From: CAYJEO01 sp044432805
GTDB lineage: Bacteria > Bacillota_I > Bacilli_A > RF39 > UBA660
Direction: 5' to 3'
DNA length: 35,104 bases
NCBI GenBank assembly: GCA_044432805.1
Contig: JAWXUI010000011.1
Coordinates: 1 to 35,104, forward strand
The notes below the pieces were generated by a model. The model had not been told where the DNA came from. It saw only the letters and a program-made list of their open reading frames with translations, and did not search any database. Position 1 is the first letter of the stretch, and every line of letters begins with the position of its first letter. A program made the translations under genes and the position numbers. Below, in pieces: positions 25,903-33,213 of the stretch.

Positions 25903-26912
25903 TATTAGCTGTCGCAGGTGCGGGAAAGACGACAGAGTTATTAAATAAATTGAATTTATCACAAAAAACATTAATTATAACATATACTGAATCTAACTAC
26001 ATGAATATAAAAAATGAAATTATATTAAAATTTAAAAAAGTACCTGATAATATTCATATTTTTAAGTATTTTACCTTTATGTATAGAGAATGTTTTTTAC
26101 CTTTTAAAGCTAATTTGGATGTGAATGGGATTGAGTTTAAGCCTAATCTAAACAGATATCTAAATGATAGTAAATTGGATTATTTTTATTCAAAAGATAC
26201 TAAAAAAATATACCATTGTCGTATCGCAAAATTTTGTCATAAAAATTTTTTTCACCATATAAGAGATAGAATGGAAAAATACTATGATCTTCTCTTAATA
26301 GATGAATTTCAAGATTTTGCCGGACATGATTTTAATTTTATTGAAAAAATTCTAACTATAAATTTGAAAATATGCATTTATGGAGATTTTTATCAACATA
26401 CATTTAATACAAGTAATGATGGATGTGTTAATAAAAATTTATATAATTCATATGGTAAATTTATAAAAAGAATAGAAGACTTAAAATTAGTTGAAATTGA
26501 TACAAATTCACTAATAAAAAGTAAACGATGTTCAGAAAATGTTTGCAAATTTATTAGTGATAAATTAAAAATTAATATTGAATCATATTTTCAAAAAAGC
26601 ACAGAAGTCATAGAAATATTTGATAACGAAAGCATAGAATCAATAATAGAAAATCATAAAATAATTAAATTATTTTATGAAAACAATGTTAAATATAATA
26701 TATTTAACAAAGATAATTGGGGAAATAGCAAGGGGAATACATATACAGATGTATGTGTAGTATTAAACAAAAAAACTTTTAAATTATATTTGGAAAATAA
26801 ACTAGAAGAATTACCACAATCTACTAAAAATAAATTATATGTCGCATTTAGTAGACCAACGAGGAATTTATATATTATAAATCAAGAATTATTAAAAAAA
26901 TATTTAAAATGA
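25887..26912 (+). CDS. Minimal UvrD-like superfamily 1 helicase/ATPase (GajB-like)
   Basis: 341 aa. SF1 motifs in order: Walker A AVAGAGKTT (Lys14), motif Ia TYTESN, Walker B LLLIDEFQDF (Asp139, Glu140), motif III IYGDFYQ, motif IV region KSKRCSENVCKFI, motif V TYTDVCVVLNK and motif VI LYVAFSRPTRNLYI. It is much shorter than UvrD/PcrA (over 700 aa) and shorter than GajB (about 494 aa): the two RecA cores are present but insert domains, especially 2B, are largely absent, so it may be an ATPase sensor rather than a processive helicase. It starts inside the end of the ATPase-TOPRIM gene, so translation is coupled. Last gene of the operon; stop TGA, terminator follows. Confidence 0.85.
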   Translation: MDKKIVLAVAGAGKTTELLNKLNLSQKTLIITYTESNYMNIKNEIILKFKKVPDNIHIFKYFTFMYRECFLPFKANLDVNGIEFKPNLNRYLNDSKLDYFYSKDTKKIYHCRIAKFCHKNFFHHIRDRMEKYYDLLLIDEFQDFAGHDFNFIEKILTINLKICIYGDFYQHTFNTSNDGCVNKNLYNSYGKFIKRIEDLKLVEIDTNSLIKSKRCSENVCKFISDKLKINIESYFQKSTEVIEIFDNESIESIIENHKIIKLFYENNVKYNIFNKDNWGNSKGNTYTDVCVVLNKKTFKLYLENKLEELPQSTKNKLYVAFSRPTRNLYIINQELLKKYLK

Positions 26913-26922
26913 CAATTAAATG

Positions 26923-26946
26923 CCACTTCAAAAGTGTAGTTTTTTC
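26923..26946 (+). terminator. Terminator of the defence operon
   Basis: Stem CACTT/AAGTG with a CAA loop, then TAG and six T, 11 bases after the last stop codon. Between here and 27090 the sequence is AT-rich with nothing recognisable. Confidence 0.7.
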
Positions 26947-27090
26947 TTTTACCAATTCAACTTTGTATCACTTGAATCATCCATTAAGATAATTTATGCT
27001 CTATTTATCAAAAAACATCTGCAAGTATAATTTAAGCAAGATTTAAATAAGATAATCAAATTTTTTTATATACTTTTACATAAAAATTGT

Positions 27091-27118
27091 TACATTATTC
27101 CGTTTGTGGAATAATGTA
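27091..27118. promoter_or_regulatory. Perfect 11-6-11 inverted repeat
   Basis: TACATTATTCC and GGAATAATGTA are exact reverse complements around GTTTGT. No T run follows, so it is not an ordinary terminator. It may be an operator of a promoter to its right, or a recombinase site: the 11+6+11 layout equals that of Xer dif sites, although the arms do not match the dif consensus. Confidence 0.55.
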
Positions 27119-27149
27119 TACAATGATAATAAACAAAATAACAATTAAG

Positions 27150-27175
27150 TCAACACCATAATGTGTTGATTTTTT
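27150..27175 (+). terminator. Terminator without an obvious gene before it
   Basis: TCAACAC-CATAAT-GTGTTGA followed by six T. No ORF of useful size lies between the previous terminator (26946) and this one, so it may end a short RNA or act as a second barrier. Confidence 0.7.
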
Positions 27176-27183
27176 AATGACTA

Positions 27184-27212
27184 TTTAACTGAATTAAAAA
27201 ATATGATATAAT
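27184..27212 (+). promoter_or_regulatory. Promoter of the 27279 gene
   Basis: TTTAAC, 17-base spacer and TATAAT (27207-27212). The 5' leader of about 60 bases contains GAATATAC and GTATTATTC, able to form an imperfect stem before the SD GAAAGAAGTGAG. Confidence 0.55.
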
Positions 27213-27278
27213 ACGTGGCAACTGCGAATATACAAGTTAAATGTATTATTCACAAATAATGAAAGAAGTGAGATAAAA

Positions 27279-28646
27279 ATGGATACAACGGAAGAATTTG
27301 ATGAGTATGAAAGACCAGAACTAGAATTAGCGACTGAATGGGCATATGATAGAACAATGTCACTTTTAAACAAAACAATACTATATATTGAATTGTTAAC
27401 TGTAAGAATGCAAGAATTAACGTCATTTTTAGAAAATAAAAATATAAAAAAAATGAAATTTAGATATCAGGTAATTGAATTTGCTGAAAATAAACAAAAA
27501 TTATCTGAACTTGAAAATGAATTAAAAAATTTACCTGATATAAATAATTTAAAGAAGTTAAGAGAAAATTTAAATTCTAATTTTGAAGTAACTATAAGAA
27601 GCAAGTTGATAGAAGCATTTCAGAAAATAGATGATGATGAGGTCGTGGTAGGTACGGTATATATCAATTATCATAATTTTCAAGTTGCTGAAAATAAAAG
27701 AAAAAAAGAAGAAGCAAAAGAATTAGAAAAAGCAAAAGAAAAATTAGCAAAAAAAGAAACACCACTAGTTGTTGAACCAATAGTTGTTAAAGAAGAAGTA
27801 AAAGAAGAAATAAAAGAAGAAATATTAGAAGAAGAAACAATAGTTTTTGAGAAAGAAGAAAAAACAAAAGTTTATTCATCAATAGCAATAAATTTATTTC
27901 AACAAATTATTTATGGTCAAGATTTAGAAGTTATTGTAAAGTTATTACCTGATTATAGTGATACCAATTATGAACAATTAAAACAAGAATTATTAGGGCT
28001 TTTAGAAGAAGAATATGATAAATTGATTAGCTATGCTAATGCACTTGATGGAGAAGAATCAGAAGAAGTTTATCAAATGGCTTATTATATTGATTATTTA
28101 GCGTCACATTTAGAAAATTATTTTGGAAAAATAGATAATAATATAGTTACTGAAACAAAAGTAGATGCAATTCCAAGAAATTTATTGTTTGCTAAAAATG
28201 GTAATGGAGAACCTCTTATTTATAGTGATATAGAAGATGTCCCACAAGAATATAGATATCGTGTAAGAAATTTAATGATAAAACTAAAAAGTGGTCTTGA
28301 ATTTTCTGGTGAATCTGAAATAAGAATACTTACTAATAATAAAAAAATGGATAAAATAGTCGAGATTAAATTATTTAATGTAAGAATTACTTATCGTGTA
28401 TTAGGAAACAATAATTTTTTAATAACTAATATTATATTAAAAAAAGATCAAAACAGCAAAAAATATCAACAAGAAATTATTAGTCGTAACAAAACTTGTG
28501 AAAGTCAATATCAAACATATTTAAAATTATCAAAAGAAGGAAATATAACAGAAGATATGTTAACAGAAGAAAATGGATATTATGATTATTTTATGAATGA
28601 AGTATTACAATATCCAGTAAAAAAAGAAGATGATTTTAAAAAATAA
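27279..28646 (+). CDS. Coiled-coil protein with possible RelE-like C-terminal domain
   Basis: 455 aa, family not recognised. An N-terminal helical region is followed by a long, highly charged Lys/Glu segment (about 140-200; KRKKEEAKELEKAKEKLAKK and several KEE repeats), then a helical middle. The C-terminal domain (about 300-410) reads DVPQEYRYRVRNLMIKLKSG, VEIKLFNVRITYRVLGN and FLITNIILKKDQNSKKYQQEI. This strand order (E-x-R/K-I, Y-R-V, I-L-K-K, then a K-x-x-x-E/I helix) resembles RelE/HigB-type domains. That resemblance is by eye and tentative. No antitoxin-like neighbour. Single gene with its own promoter and terminator just to the right of the defence operon. No membrane segment. Confidence 0.7.
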   Translation: MDTTEEFDEYERPELELATEWAYDRTMSLLNKTILYIELLTVRMQELTSFLENKNIKKMKFRYQVIEFAENKQKLSELENELKNLPDINNLKKLRENLNSNFEVTIRSKLIEAFQKIDDDEVVVGTVYINYHNFQVAENKRKKEEAKELEKAKEKLAKKETPLVVEPIVVKEEVKEEIKEEILEEETIVFEKEEKTKVYSSIAINLFQQIIYGQDLEVIVKLLPDYSDTNYEQLKQELLGLLEEEYDKLISYANALDGEESEEVYQMAYYIDYLASHLENYFGKIDNNIVTETKVDAIPRNLLFAKNGNGEPLIYSDIEDVPQEYRYRVRNLMIKLKSGLEFSGESEIRILTNNKKMDKIVEIKLFNVRITYRVLGNNNFLITNIILKKDQNSKKYQQEIISRNKTCESQYQTYLKLSKEGNITEDMLTEENGYYDYFMNEVLQYPVKKEDDFKK

Positions 28647-28648
28647 AA

Positions 28649-28670
28649 AAAAGAGTTTTTCTCTTTTTTG
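28649..28670. terminator. Bidirectional terminator between 27279 and 28673 genes
   Basis: AAAAGAG-TTTTT-CTCTTTT with A and T runs on the two sides, placed between two converging stop codons. Confidence 0.8.
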
Positions 28671-28672
28671 TT

Positions 28673-29239
28673 TTATAGACTTTTAGTTAATACTTTTTGT
28701 CTAATTTTTTCATCAAATTCAGGAGTAAAAATTTCATTTAATGATGATATAGAATCGTAATTATCATCTAAATCACCATAAGGATTAAATAATATAGGAA
28801 CACCATTACTATTTTCCCAGTCAACTAAATTTCTTTTGAAATCATCAACTAAAATATTTCTAGAAGCTGAGACAACTGCACTGTTAGTTAAACCGTTTGG
28901 AACTAAAATAATATTGTTTTTCAAACCGTTATTTCTAAAAAAACGTATTTTTTCTTTACCTTCATTTAAAGAATGCACTTTTGTTAAAAGTATTACATTT
29001 GTTGGATCTTGTTCTTTAATAATATCAATAGAATCATTAATAACATCGGCTTGATTAATCCAATATTCCCAGTCCATATTAGCTAAATATTCTAATCCAG
29101 ATAAATTTGTATTTCTTCTTTGTAATTTTTCGAAATCATGAAACAAACCATTTTGTGTATCCATAATTACACCATCACAATCGATGTATTTAATTATTTT
29201 TCTAGTTGGGAATAAAATACTTGAATCTTTTTTTTCCAT
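28673..29239 (-). CDS. HAD-like hydrolase
   Basis: 188 aa. KYIDCDGVIMDT (Asp20, Asp22) is HAD motif I with nucleophile and acid/base Asp; VILLTKV (82-88) replaces motif II; a Lys region (GKEKIRFF) follows; NILVDDFKRNL (Asp132, Asp133) is motif IV; then GVPILFNP. The small helical cap between motifs I and II (LEYLANMDWEYWINQAD) resembles that of 5'(3')-deoxyribonucleotidase-like proteins, so a nucleotide phosphatase is one possibility; other small phosphatases fit too. Start ATG follows SD AAGGAG; TATAAT box at 29273-29268 (minus). It stands alone between its promoter and the shared terminator. The 29240-29413 interval holds this promoter and the next gene's promoter only. Confidence 0.75.
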   Translation of the reverse strand: MEKKDSSILFPTRKIIKYIDCDGVIMDTQNGLFHDFEKLQRRNTNLSGLEYLANMDWEYWINQADVINDSIDIIKEQDPTNVILLTKVHSLNEGKEKIRFFRNNGLKNNIILVPNGLTNSAVVSASRNILVDDFKRNLVDWENSNGVPILFNPYGDLDDNYDSISSLNEIFTPEFDEKIRQKVLTKSL

Positions 29240-29413
29240 AAATTATCTCCTTTTTTATATAATGGCTATTATATAGTAATACTTTGCAATAATCAAGGAT
29301 AAAATTAAAAAATAAAAACTATAATGATTATATAATTAAATTTATCGAATATAATACAAATTAAAAAATTTATTAATTAAAAAATGTGTTAAAATATATA
29401 TAGGAGGCTGATT

Positions 29414-30025
29414 ATGAAACAGTATAAATGTAGTATATGTGGATATATTCACGATGAAAAAGAATTAGGAGAATTTTCAAATTTAGAAAATTATACGTGT
29501 CCTATTTGTGGAGCGCCTAAAGAATTATTTGAAACAGATGAAATAAAAGAAGAAAAAGAAACAATTATAGTAACAGAAGAAATACATGAAGATAGAGAAC
29601 TAAGTAATTTAGAACTAAGTGTTATTTGTTCAAACTTATCAAGAGGTTGTTTAAAACAATATCTATTAAAAGAGTCAGAAATGTTTACTAAATTAGCAGA
29701 CTATTTTAAATCTAAAAGTGAAACTGTTAGTTTTGACAAAGAAGAATTAATGAATTTAATTAATAAAGATTTAGAAATCAATTTAAAAGTTGCAAATAAC
29801 GCTGCAACTAAACATTATGACAGAGGAGCACTTCGCGCCCTTACTTGGAGTACTAAAGTAACAAATATATTAAAAATATTATTAGATAAATATGAAGATG
29901 TAAATGATCAAAAAGTATTTGTTTGCAGCATATGTGGATTTATTTTCATAGGAGATAGCAAACCTGAACTATGCCCAATATGTAAAGTTCAAAATGATAA
30001 ATTTATAGAAGTGGAGGGAGAATAA
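29414..30025 (+). CDS. Rubredoxin-helical-rubredoxin protein (rubrerythrin-related)
   Basis: 203 aa. The N-terminal rubredoxin has CSICGY (Cys6, Cys9) and CPICGAPKELF (Cys29, Cys32). The C-terminal one has CSICGF (Cys171, Cys174) and CPICKVQNDKF (Cys187, Cys190). Between them is a helical domain (about 62-160; LSRGCLKQYLLKESEMFTKL, AATKHYDRGALRALTWSTKV) that recalls the helical part of rubrerythrin but lacks the clear ExxH pairs of a di-iron site. Likely role: electron transfer or peroxide/oxygen defence in an anaerobe. SD TAGGAGG. Its TAA directly abuts the ATG of the ferredoxin gene, so the two are coupled and probably form an electron-transfer pair. Confidence 0.8.
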   Translation: MKQYKCSICGYIHDEKELGEFSNLENYTCPICGAPKELFETDEIKEEKETIIVTEEIHEDRELSNLELSVICSNLSRGCLKQYLLKESEMFTKLADYFKSKSETVSFDKEELMNLINKDLEINLKVANNAATKHYDRGALRALTWSTKVTNILKILLDKYEDVNDQKVFVCSICGFIFIGDSKPELCPICKVQNDKFIEVEGE

Positions 30026-30499
30026 ATGAGTAGCTATGCAATAAGAGATATAAGTAAATGTACAAAAGACTGTCTTTGCTTATACGTATGTCCAACAGGA
30101 GCAACAGATACTGAAAACAGTATAATAGATGTTGAAAAATGTATCGGATGTGGAGCATGTGCAAAAGCGTGTCCATCAAGAGCAATAAGCATGATACCAT
30201 CTGTCTTACCGCCACAACAAAAACATAATGAAGAAGTTATAAATTCAATGAGTACTTTATTCAAAAACAAAGTAAAAACAGAAAACTTAACAAAAAATAC
30301 AAACAATAAATTAATAAAAGCAATAAGTATGTCTAATAGAATAATGGGCGAAGATATAATAAGAGAAAACGGATATATGCTTCCCCAAAGTTTAAATACA
30401 AAAAATTTGCTTGAAAAATTAAGTAAAGAAAATCATAATGAAGAAATTATTTCTATAATCAATGAATTGCTAGAAACACTAAAATGTAACGAAATTTAA
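30026..30499 (+). CDS. 4Fe-4S ferredoxin-like protein
   Basis: 157 aa. Two iron-sulphur motifs: a canonical CIGCGACAKACP (Cys39, 42, 45, 49) and an unusual first one, Cys12-x3-Cys16-x-Cys18-x3-Cys22-Pro, which may still bind a second cluster. The C-terminal 95 residues are helical and not recognised. Function: small electron carrier, probably working with the rubredoxin-like protein whose stop codon it abuts. SD GTGGAGGGAG lies in the end of that gene. The next gene starts 15 bases later behind TTAGGAGAAG, so it may be in the same transcript. Confidence 0.85.
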   Translation: MSSYAIRDISKCTKDCLCLYVCPTGATDTENSIIDVEKCIGCGACAKACPSRAISMIPSVLPPQQKHNEEVINSMSTLFKNKVKTENLTKNTNNKLIKAISMSNRIMGEDIIRENGYMLPQSLNTKNLLEKLSKENHNEEIISIINELLETLKCNEI

Positions 30500-30514
30500 A
30501 ATTAGGAGAAGACT

Positions 30515-31534
30515 ATGGAATTGAAAAGTAAACTTAGTAGGATAAAAGAGGGAATTATAAAAGATATAAAAATTCAAAAAGAAATGGGCTATAGCACTAG
30601 TTATTCAATTGATGAAAAAGTAGATGATTTTATTAACTGGTATGATCAAACTCATGTATTTGAAAAATATACCGAAACAGGTGAATACTTAGAACCTAGA
30701 AATATGCAAAATCTAATTGAAAAAATGGCAGTTTGGTATGAATTGAAATATCCAAAAGAACAAGTTCAACAAAGATTTTCAAATGAAAGTAATTTTTTAA
30801 TACCAGAAGGTAATTTTTCCTATGAAGATTATTTAAATACACTAGATATAAAAGATAAATGGTTTTTGTATCTTGGTTATAGTGATATTGTATATGTAAA
30901 CAAAGGACAACATTTACACCTTGATAGAGATGGTATAGTTGTTGGAAGTGAAGTAATTGAAAAAATAGATTTTGATGCTGAAAGTAAAACAAGAATTTGT
31001 TATTTTGAATTTGAAGGATTTCATATATTTGAAGTAATAGAATATTTAAACTTAATGGGATATCCTTGTGAAATACCACATGAAATAAAGGAATATCTAG
31101 AACAAAAAGAATTAAAAGAAAGATTTCTAGATGCCGTAATGTTAAGAATAATTGATCGTGGACAAAATAGAATTGGTCCTAAAAGAGCATTTATGTTTGC
31201 GCAAGAATTTAATAGAAACATAGAAACTCCTATGTCTTATGGAGTAGATTATTCTGATCCTAATTTAAGATATTTTATATGTGAATATATAAAAGCAGGC
31301 GGAGATCCAAATTTAACTTGTCTTGCGGGTTATGGATTTAGAACAAGTGAAAAAACACCTTTAAAAGAAGTTAGCATTAAAGAATTACTTAATAAAACAA
31401 GAGCCAATGCACTTGTTGAATATACAGAAGAAGAAACAGAGCTTCACCAAAATTTTGCAAATCAATTAACTAAGCAAAAAGAAGAATGTGAAAAAAGATT
31501 AAAATATACAAAGGTTGTAGAAAAGAAATATTAA
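30515..31534 (+). CDS. Unknown 339-aa protein
   Basis: Not recognised. Soluble and mostly helical, with a Tyr/Trp-rich N-terminal half (FINWYDQTHVFEKYTE, LEPRNMQNLIEKMAVWYELK), a beta-rich central part (HLHLDRDGIVVGSEVIEKID, RICYFEFEGF) and a helical C-terminus with Lys/Glu-rich end. RIIDRGQNRIGPKRAFMFAQEF (about 210-231) and YIKAGGDPNLTC (ankyrin-like AGADPN turn near 263) stand out. Start ATG with SD TAGGAGAAG, 15 bases after the ferredoxin gene and on the same strand, so cotranscription is likely, but no redox motif (Cys pairs, flavin loops) is seen. No function proposed. Confidence 0.7.
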   Translation: MELKSKLSRIKEGIIKDIKIQKEMGYSTSYSIDEKVDDFINWYDQTHVFEKYTETGEYLEPRNMQNLIEKMAVWYELKYPKEQVQQRFSNESNFLIPEGNFSYEDYLNTLDIKDKWFLYLGYSDIVYVNKGQHLHLDRDGIVVGSEVIEKIDFDAESKTRICYFEFEGFHIFEVIEYLNLMGYPCEIPHEIKEYLEQKELKERFLDAVMLRIIDRGQNRIGPKRAFMFAQEFNRNIETPMSYGVDYSDPNLRYFICEYIKAGGDPNLTCLAGYGFRTSEKTPLKEVSIKELLNKTRANALVEYTEEETELHQNFANQLTKQKEECEKRLKYTKVVEKKY

Positions 31535-31565
31535 AAGATATACTAAAAAATATTTAAAATACGAA

Positions 31566-31598
31566 AATATTAATCTTAAATAAGATTGATATTTTTTT
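31566..31598 (+). terminator. Terminator after the 30515 gene
   Basis: Thirteen-pair stem AATATTAATCTTA/TAAGATTGATATT (one wobble) with a two-A loop, then continuing T run. Confidence 0.85.
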
Positions 31599-31653
31599 AT
31601 TAAATTTCTTCTAAAAATAAATATAAAAAATATAATTATTATAGGAGGAATAT

Positions 31654-31944
31654 ATGCAATATATAACAGTTATTACAGATATAGTTGTAAAAAATGGATA
31701 TGTTGAAGTTATGAAACAAGAACTTTTGAAATTAGTCGAGCCAACTAGAAATGAATACGGATGTATTTTATATGAATTTTATCAAGATATAAATAACCCA
31801 TTACTTTTTCGTTCTTATGAAAAATGGATTAATATGGAAGTAATAGAAAGACATCTAAACACTAATTACATAAAAAACTATATGACTAATACAAAAAACA
31901 TAACAGAATATTTTAAAATTAATTATTTTAAAAAATTAATATAA
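31654..31944 (+). CDS. ABM-domain monooxygenase (YgiN-like)
   Basis: 96 aa, the full length of a single antibiotic-biosynthesis-monooxygenase (ABM) domain. Visible: ITVITDIVVKNGYVEVMKQE (first strand and helix), TRNEYGCILYEFYQD (the E-x-G-C-x-x-Y-E/D-x-Y strand) and LLFRSYEKWINMEVIERHLN (the F-x-x-E-x-W-x-x-x-x-x-x-x-x-H pattern). Small dimeric ferredoxin-like-fold proteins of this kind include quinol monooxygenases and putative stress proteins; substrate unknown. SD TAGGAGGAA precedes the ATG. Alone between two terminators. Confidence 0.85.
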   Translation: MQYITVITDIVVKNGYVEVMKQELLKLVEPTRNEYGCILYEFYQDINNPLLFRSYEKWINMEVIERHLNTNYIKNYMTNTKNITEYFKINYFKKLI

Positions 31945-31969
31945 ATTAACTTATTTGTTAATTTTTTTT
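31944..31969 (+). terminator. Terminator after the ABM gene
   Basis: AATTAAC-TTATTT-GTTAATT followed by T run, beginning at the stop codon. Confidence 0.75.
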
Positions 31970-32041
31970 ATAATAAAAAATATAAGTTTAAAAAAAATCA
32001 TAAAAAAAGTTTTTTAACATAATATATCATTGGGTGAACAT

Positions 32042-32881
32042 ATGGAAAATATTTATAAAACATTTAAAACAATAGAAAATAATGGAGTATTAAATGTAAC
32101 ATTTGACTTTCAACCAATAAACGTACTAGGAATACCAATGATGCAAGATATTGACTTACTTTGTAATTATCTTAAATCAAACAGACAAATCAAAGTAGTG
32201 GTATTTGATTCAAGCATACCTAATTTTTTTATAGCGCATGCAGATATTGATATGTTACAAAATTTAAGGACACAAATAGTTCCTAAAAATCAAATCCAAA
32301 TAAATGATTTAGCTAAAGTATTAGATAACTTAAGCAAACTACCACAAGTAACAATAGCAAAAATTGACGGCTTTGCACGAGGAGGTGGACATGAATTTGC
32401 CCTTGCTTGTGATTTAAGGTATGCAACATATAACTCAACATTCATGCAAATGGAAGTAGGAATGGGAATTTTACCTTGTGGAGGAGGTTCATCTAGATTA
32501 GCAAAAATAGTTGGCCTTGGAAATGCATTAGAAATAATATTAAGTGCAAGAGACTTTAGTGCCGTAGAAGCAGAAAAATATGGTTCTATTAATAAGGCAT
32601 TTGATAAAGAACATTTAGATAGATTTGTTTATGAATTAGCTAATAGGATATCCCAATTTTCAAGCTATTCAATAGAAGCATGTAAAAAAACAATTCATAA
32701 CTCTCTTGATGTATCAACAGAAGAATCATTAAAAGAAGAAACATATGAATTATATTATGCCACTAGTAAAACCCCAGCAGTAAAAAGATTTAAATATGCC
32801 GCACAAACAAATTTTCAAAATAACTTATATAATCAAGAAAACTTTGAAACATTACTTATGAATTTACAAAATATAAAGTGA
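32042..32881 (+). CDS. Enoyl-CoA hydratase/isomerase (crotonase) family protein
   Basis: 279 aa from ATG 32042; an in-frame TTG at 32030 has no separate SD, while GGGTGAA sits well before this ATG. Crotonase fold: VVVFDSSIPNFFIAHADI (strand and oxyanion loop with A-H-A-D-I in the usual A-G-A-D-[IL] position), KIDGFARGGGHEFALACDLRY (second oxyanion Gly and active-site helix), MEVGMGILPCGGGSSRL (acidic residue region) and helices to the end. Family enzymes act on acyl-CoA thioesters; this single gene without fatty-acid or CoA-ligase neighbours does not reveal the pathway. Third codon positions are rich in A and C, unlike genes at 9-11 kb. Confidence 0.85.
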   Translation: MENIYKTFKTIENNGVLNVTFDFQPINVLGIPMMQDIDLLCNYLKSNRQIKVVVFDSSIPNFFIAHADIDMLQNLRTQIVPKNQIQINDLAKVLDNLSKLPQVTIAKIDGFARGGGHEFALACDLRYATYNSTFMQMEVGMGILPCGGGSSRLAKIVGLGNALEIILSARDFSAVEAEKYGSINKAFDKEHLDRFVYELANRISQFSSYSIEACKKTIHNSLDVSTEESLKEETYELYYATSKTPAVKRFKYAAQTNFQNNLYNQENFETLLMNLQNIK

Positions 32882-32883
32882 TT

Positions 32884-32912
32884 TTGACAATAACTAATAT
32901 ATATGCTATTAT
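32884..32912 (+). promoter_or_regulatory. thrS leader promoter
   Basis: TTGACA, 17-base spacer and TATTAT, immediately after the crotonase stop codon: the best match to a housekeeping promoter in the window. Confidence 0.8.
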
Positions 32913-32919
32913 TTAATTA

Positions 32920-33142
32920 ATTTTTAAGAAGGAAAAAAAATAAAAAATATTAAAAACTATAATATGGAACAAGATTATAAATAATCAAAAGAGAGTTATT
33001 AAAAGGTGAAAGATAACACATTTATAATTACTACCCATTAGTTGGATGCGAAAGCAATTCCCCGCATAGCGGTTATTTTAAATAAAGTAAATATAAGGAT
33101 GGTACCGTGTTTTAAACACTCCTATAACCATTCTTTTTTTTG
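32920..33142 (+). promoter_or_regulatory. T-box riboswitch of thrS (specifier ACT)
   Basis: Stem I apical part GAGTTATTAAAAGGTGAAAG is followed by ATAATT-ACT-AC, placing specifier ACT (Thr) at 33030-33032, the same offset as in the valS and tyrS leaders. The T-box AAGGATGGTACCGTG follows, and the terminator arm ACCATTC with eight T ends the element. Expected to respond to uncharged tRNA-Thr. Confidence 0.9.
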
Positions 33143-33160
33143 TAGAAAAAAGGTGATTAC

Positions 33161-33190
33161 ATGAATAATATAACCAGATGTCCTTCTTAA
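33161..33190 (+). CDS. Short ORF between T-box terminator and thrS (candidate leader peptide)
   Basis: The 9-aa ORF MNNITRCPS lies behind SD AAAGGTGA (33149-33156), 23 bases before thrS. It contains one Thr codon (ACC). The segment AAAAGGTGATTA followed by AATATAA is also found after the valS T-box, which argues that this post-terminator block is conserved rather than random. Translation unproven. Confidence 0.4.
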   Translation: MNNITRCPS

Positions 33191-33213
33191 AAATAAAATA
33201 GAAAAGAGGATTT

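Noticed and set aside
24334..26912. Naming the pair gajA/gajB
   Set aside because: The architecture fits Gabija, but both proteins are shorter than the described ones and an HEPN gene precedes them, so the symbols would overstate certainty.
27091..27118. Calling the dyad a dif site outright
   Set aside because: The geometry fits but the arms do not match the Bacillota dif consensus (TTATGTAA-type right arm absent).
30003..31221. Minus-strand frames opposite the ferredoxin and 30515 genes
   Set aside because: The real genes have SDs, coupling and Cys motifs; the opposite frames are low-complexity shadows.
32030..32041. TTG at 32030 as start of the crotonase gene
   Set aside because: ATG 32042 has GGGTGAA at proper distance; the four extra residues have no support.
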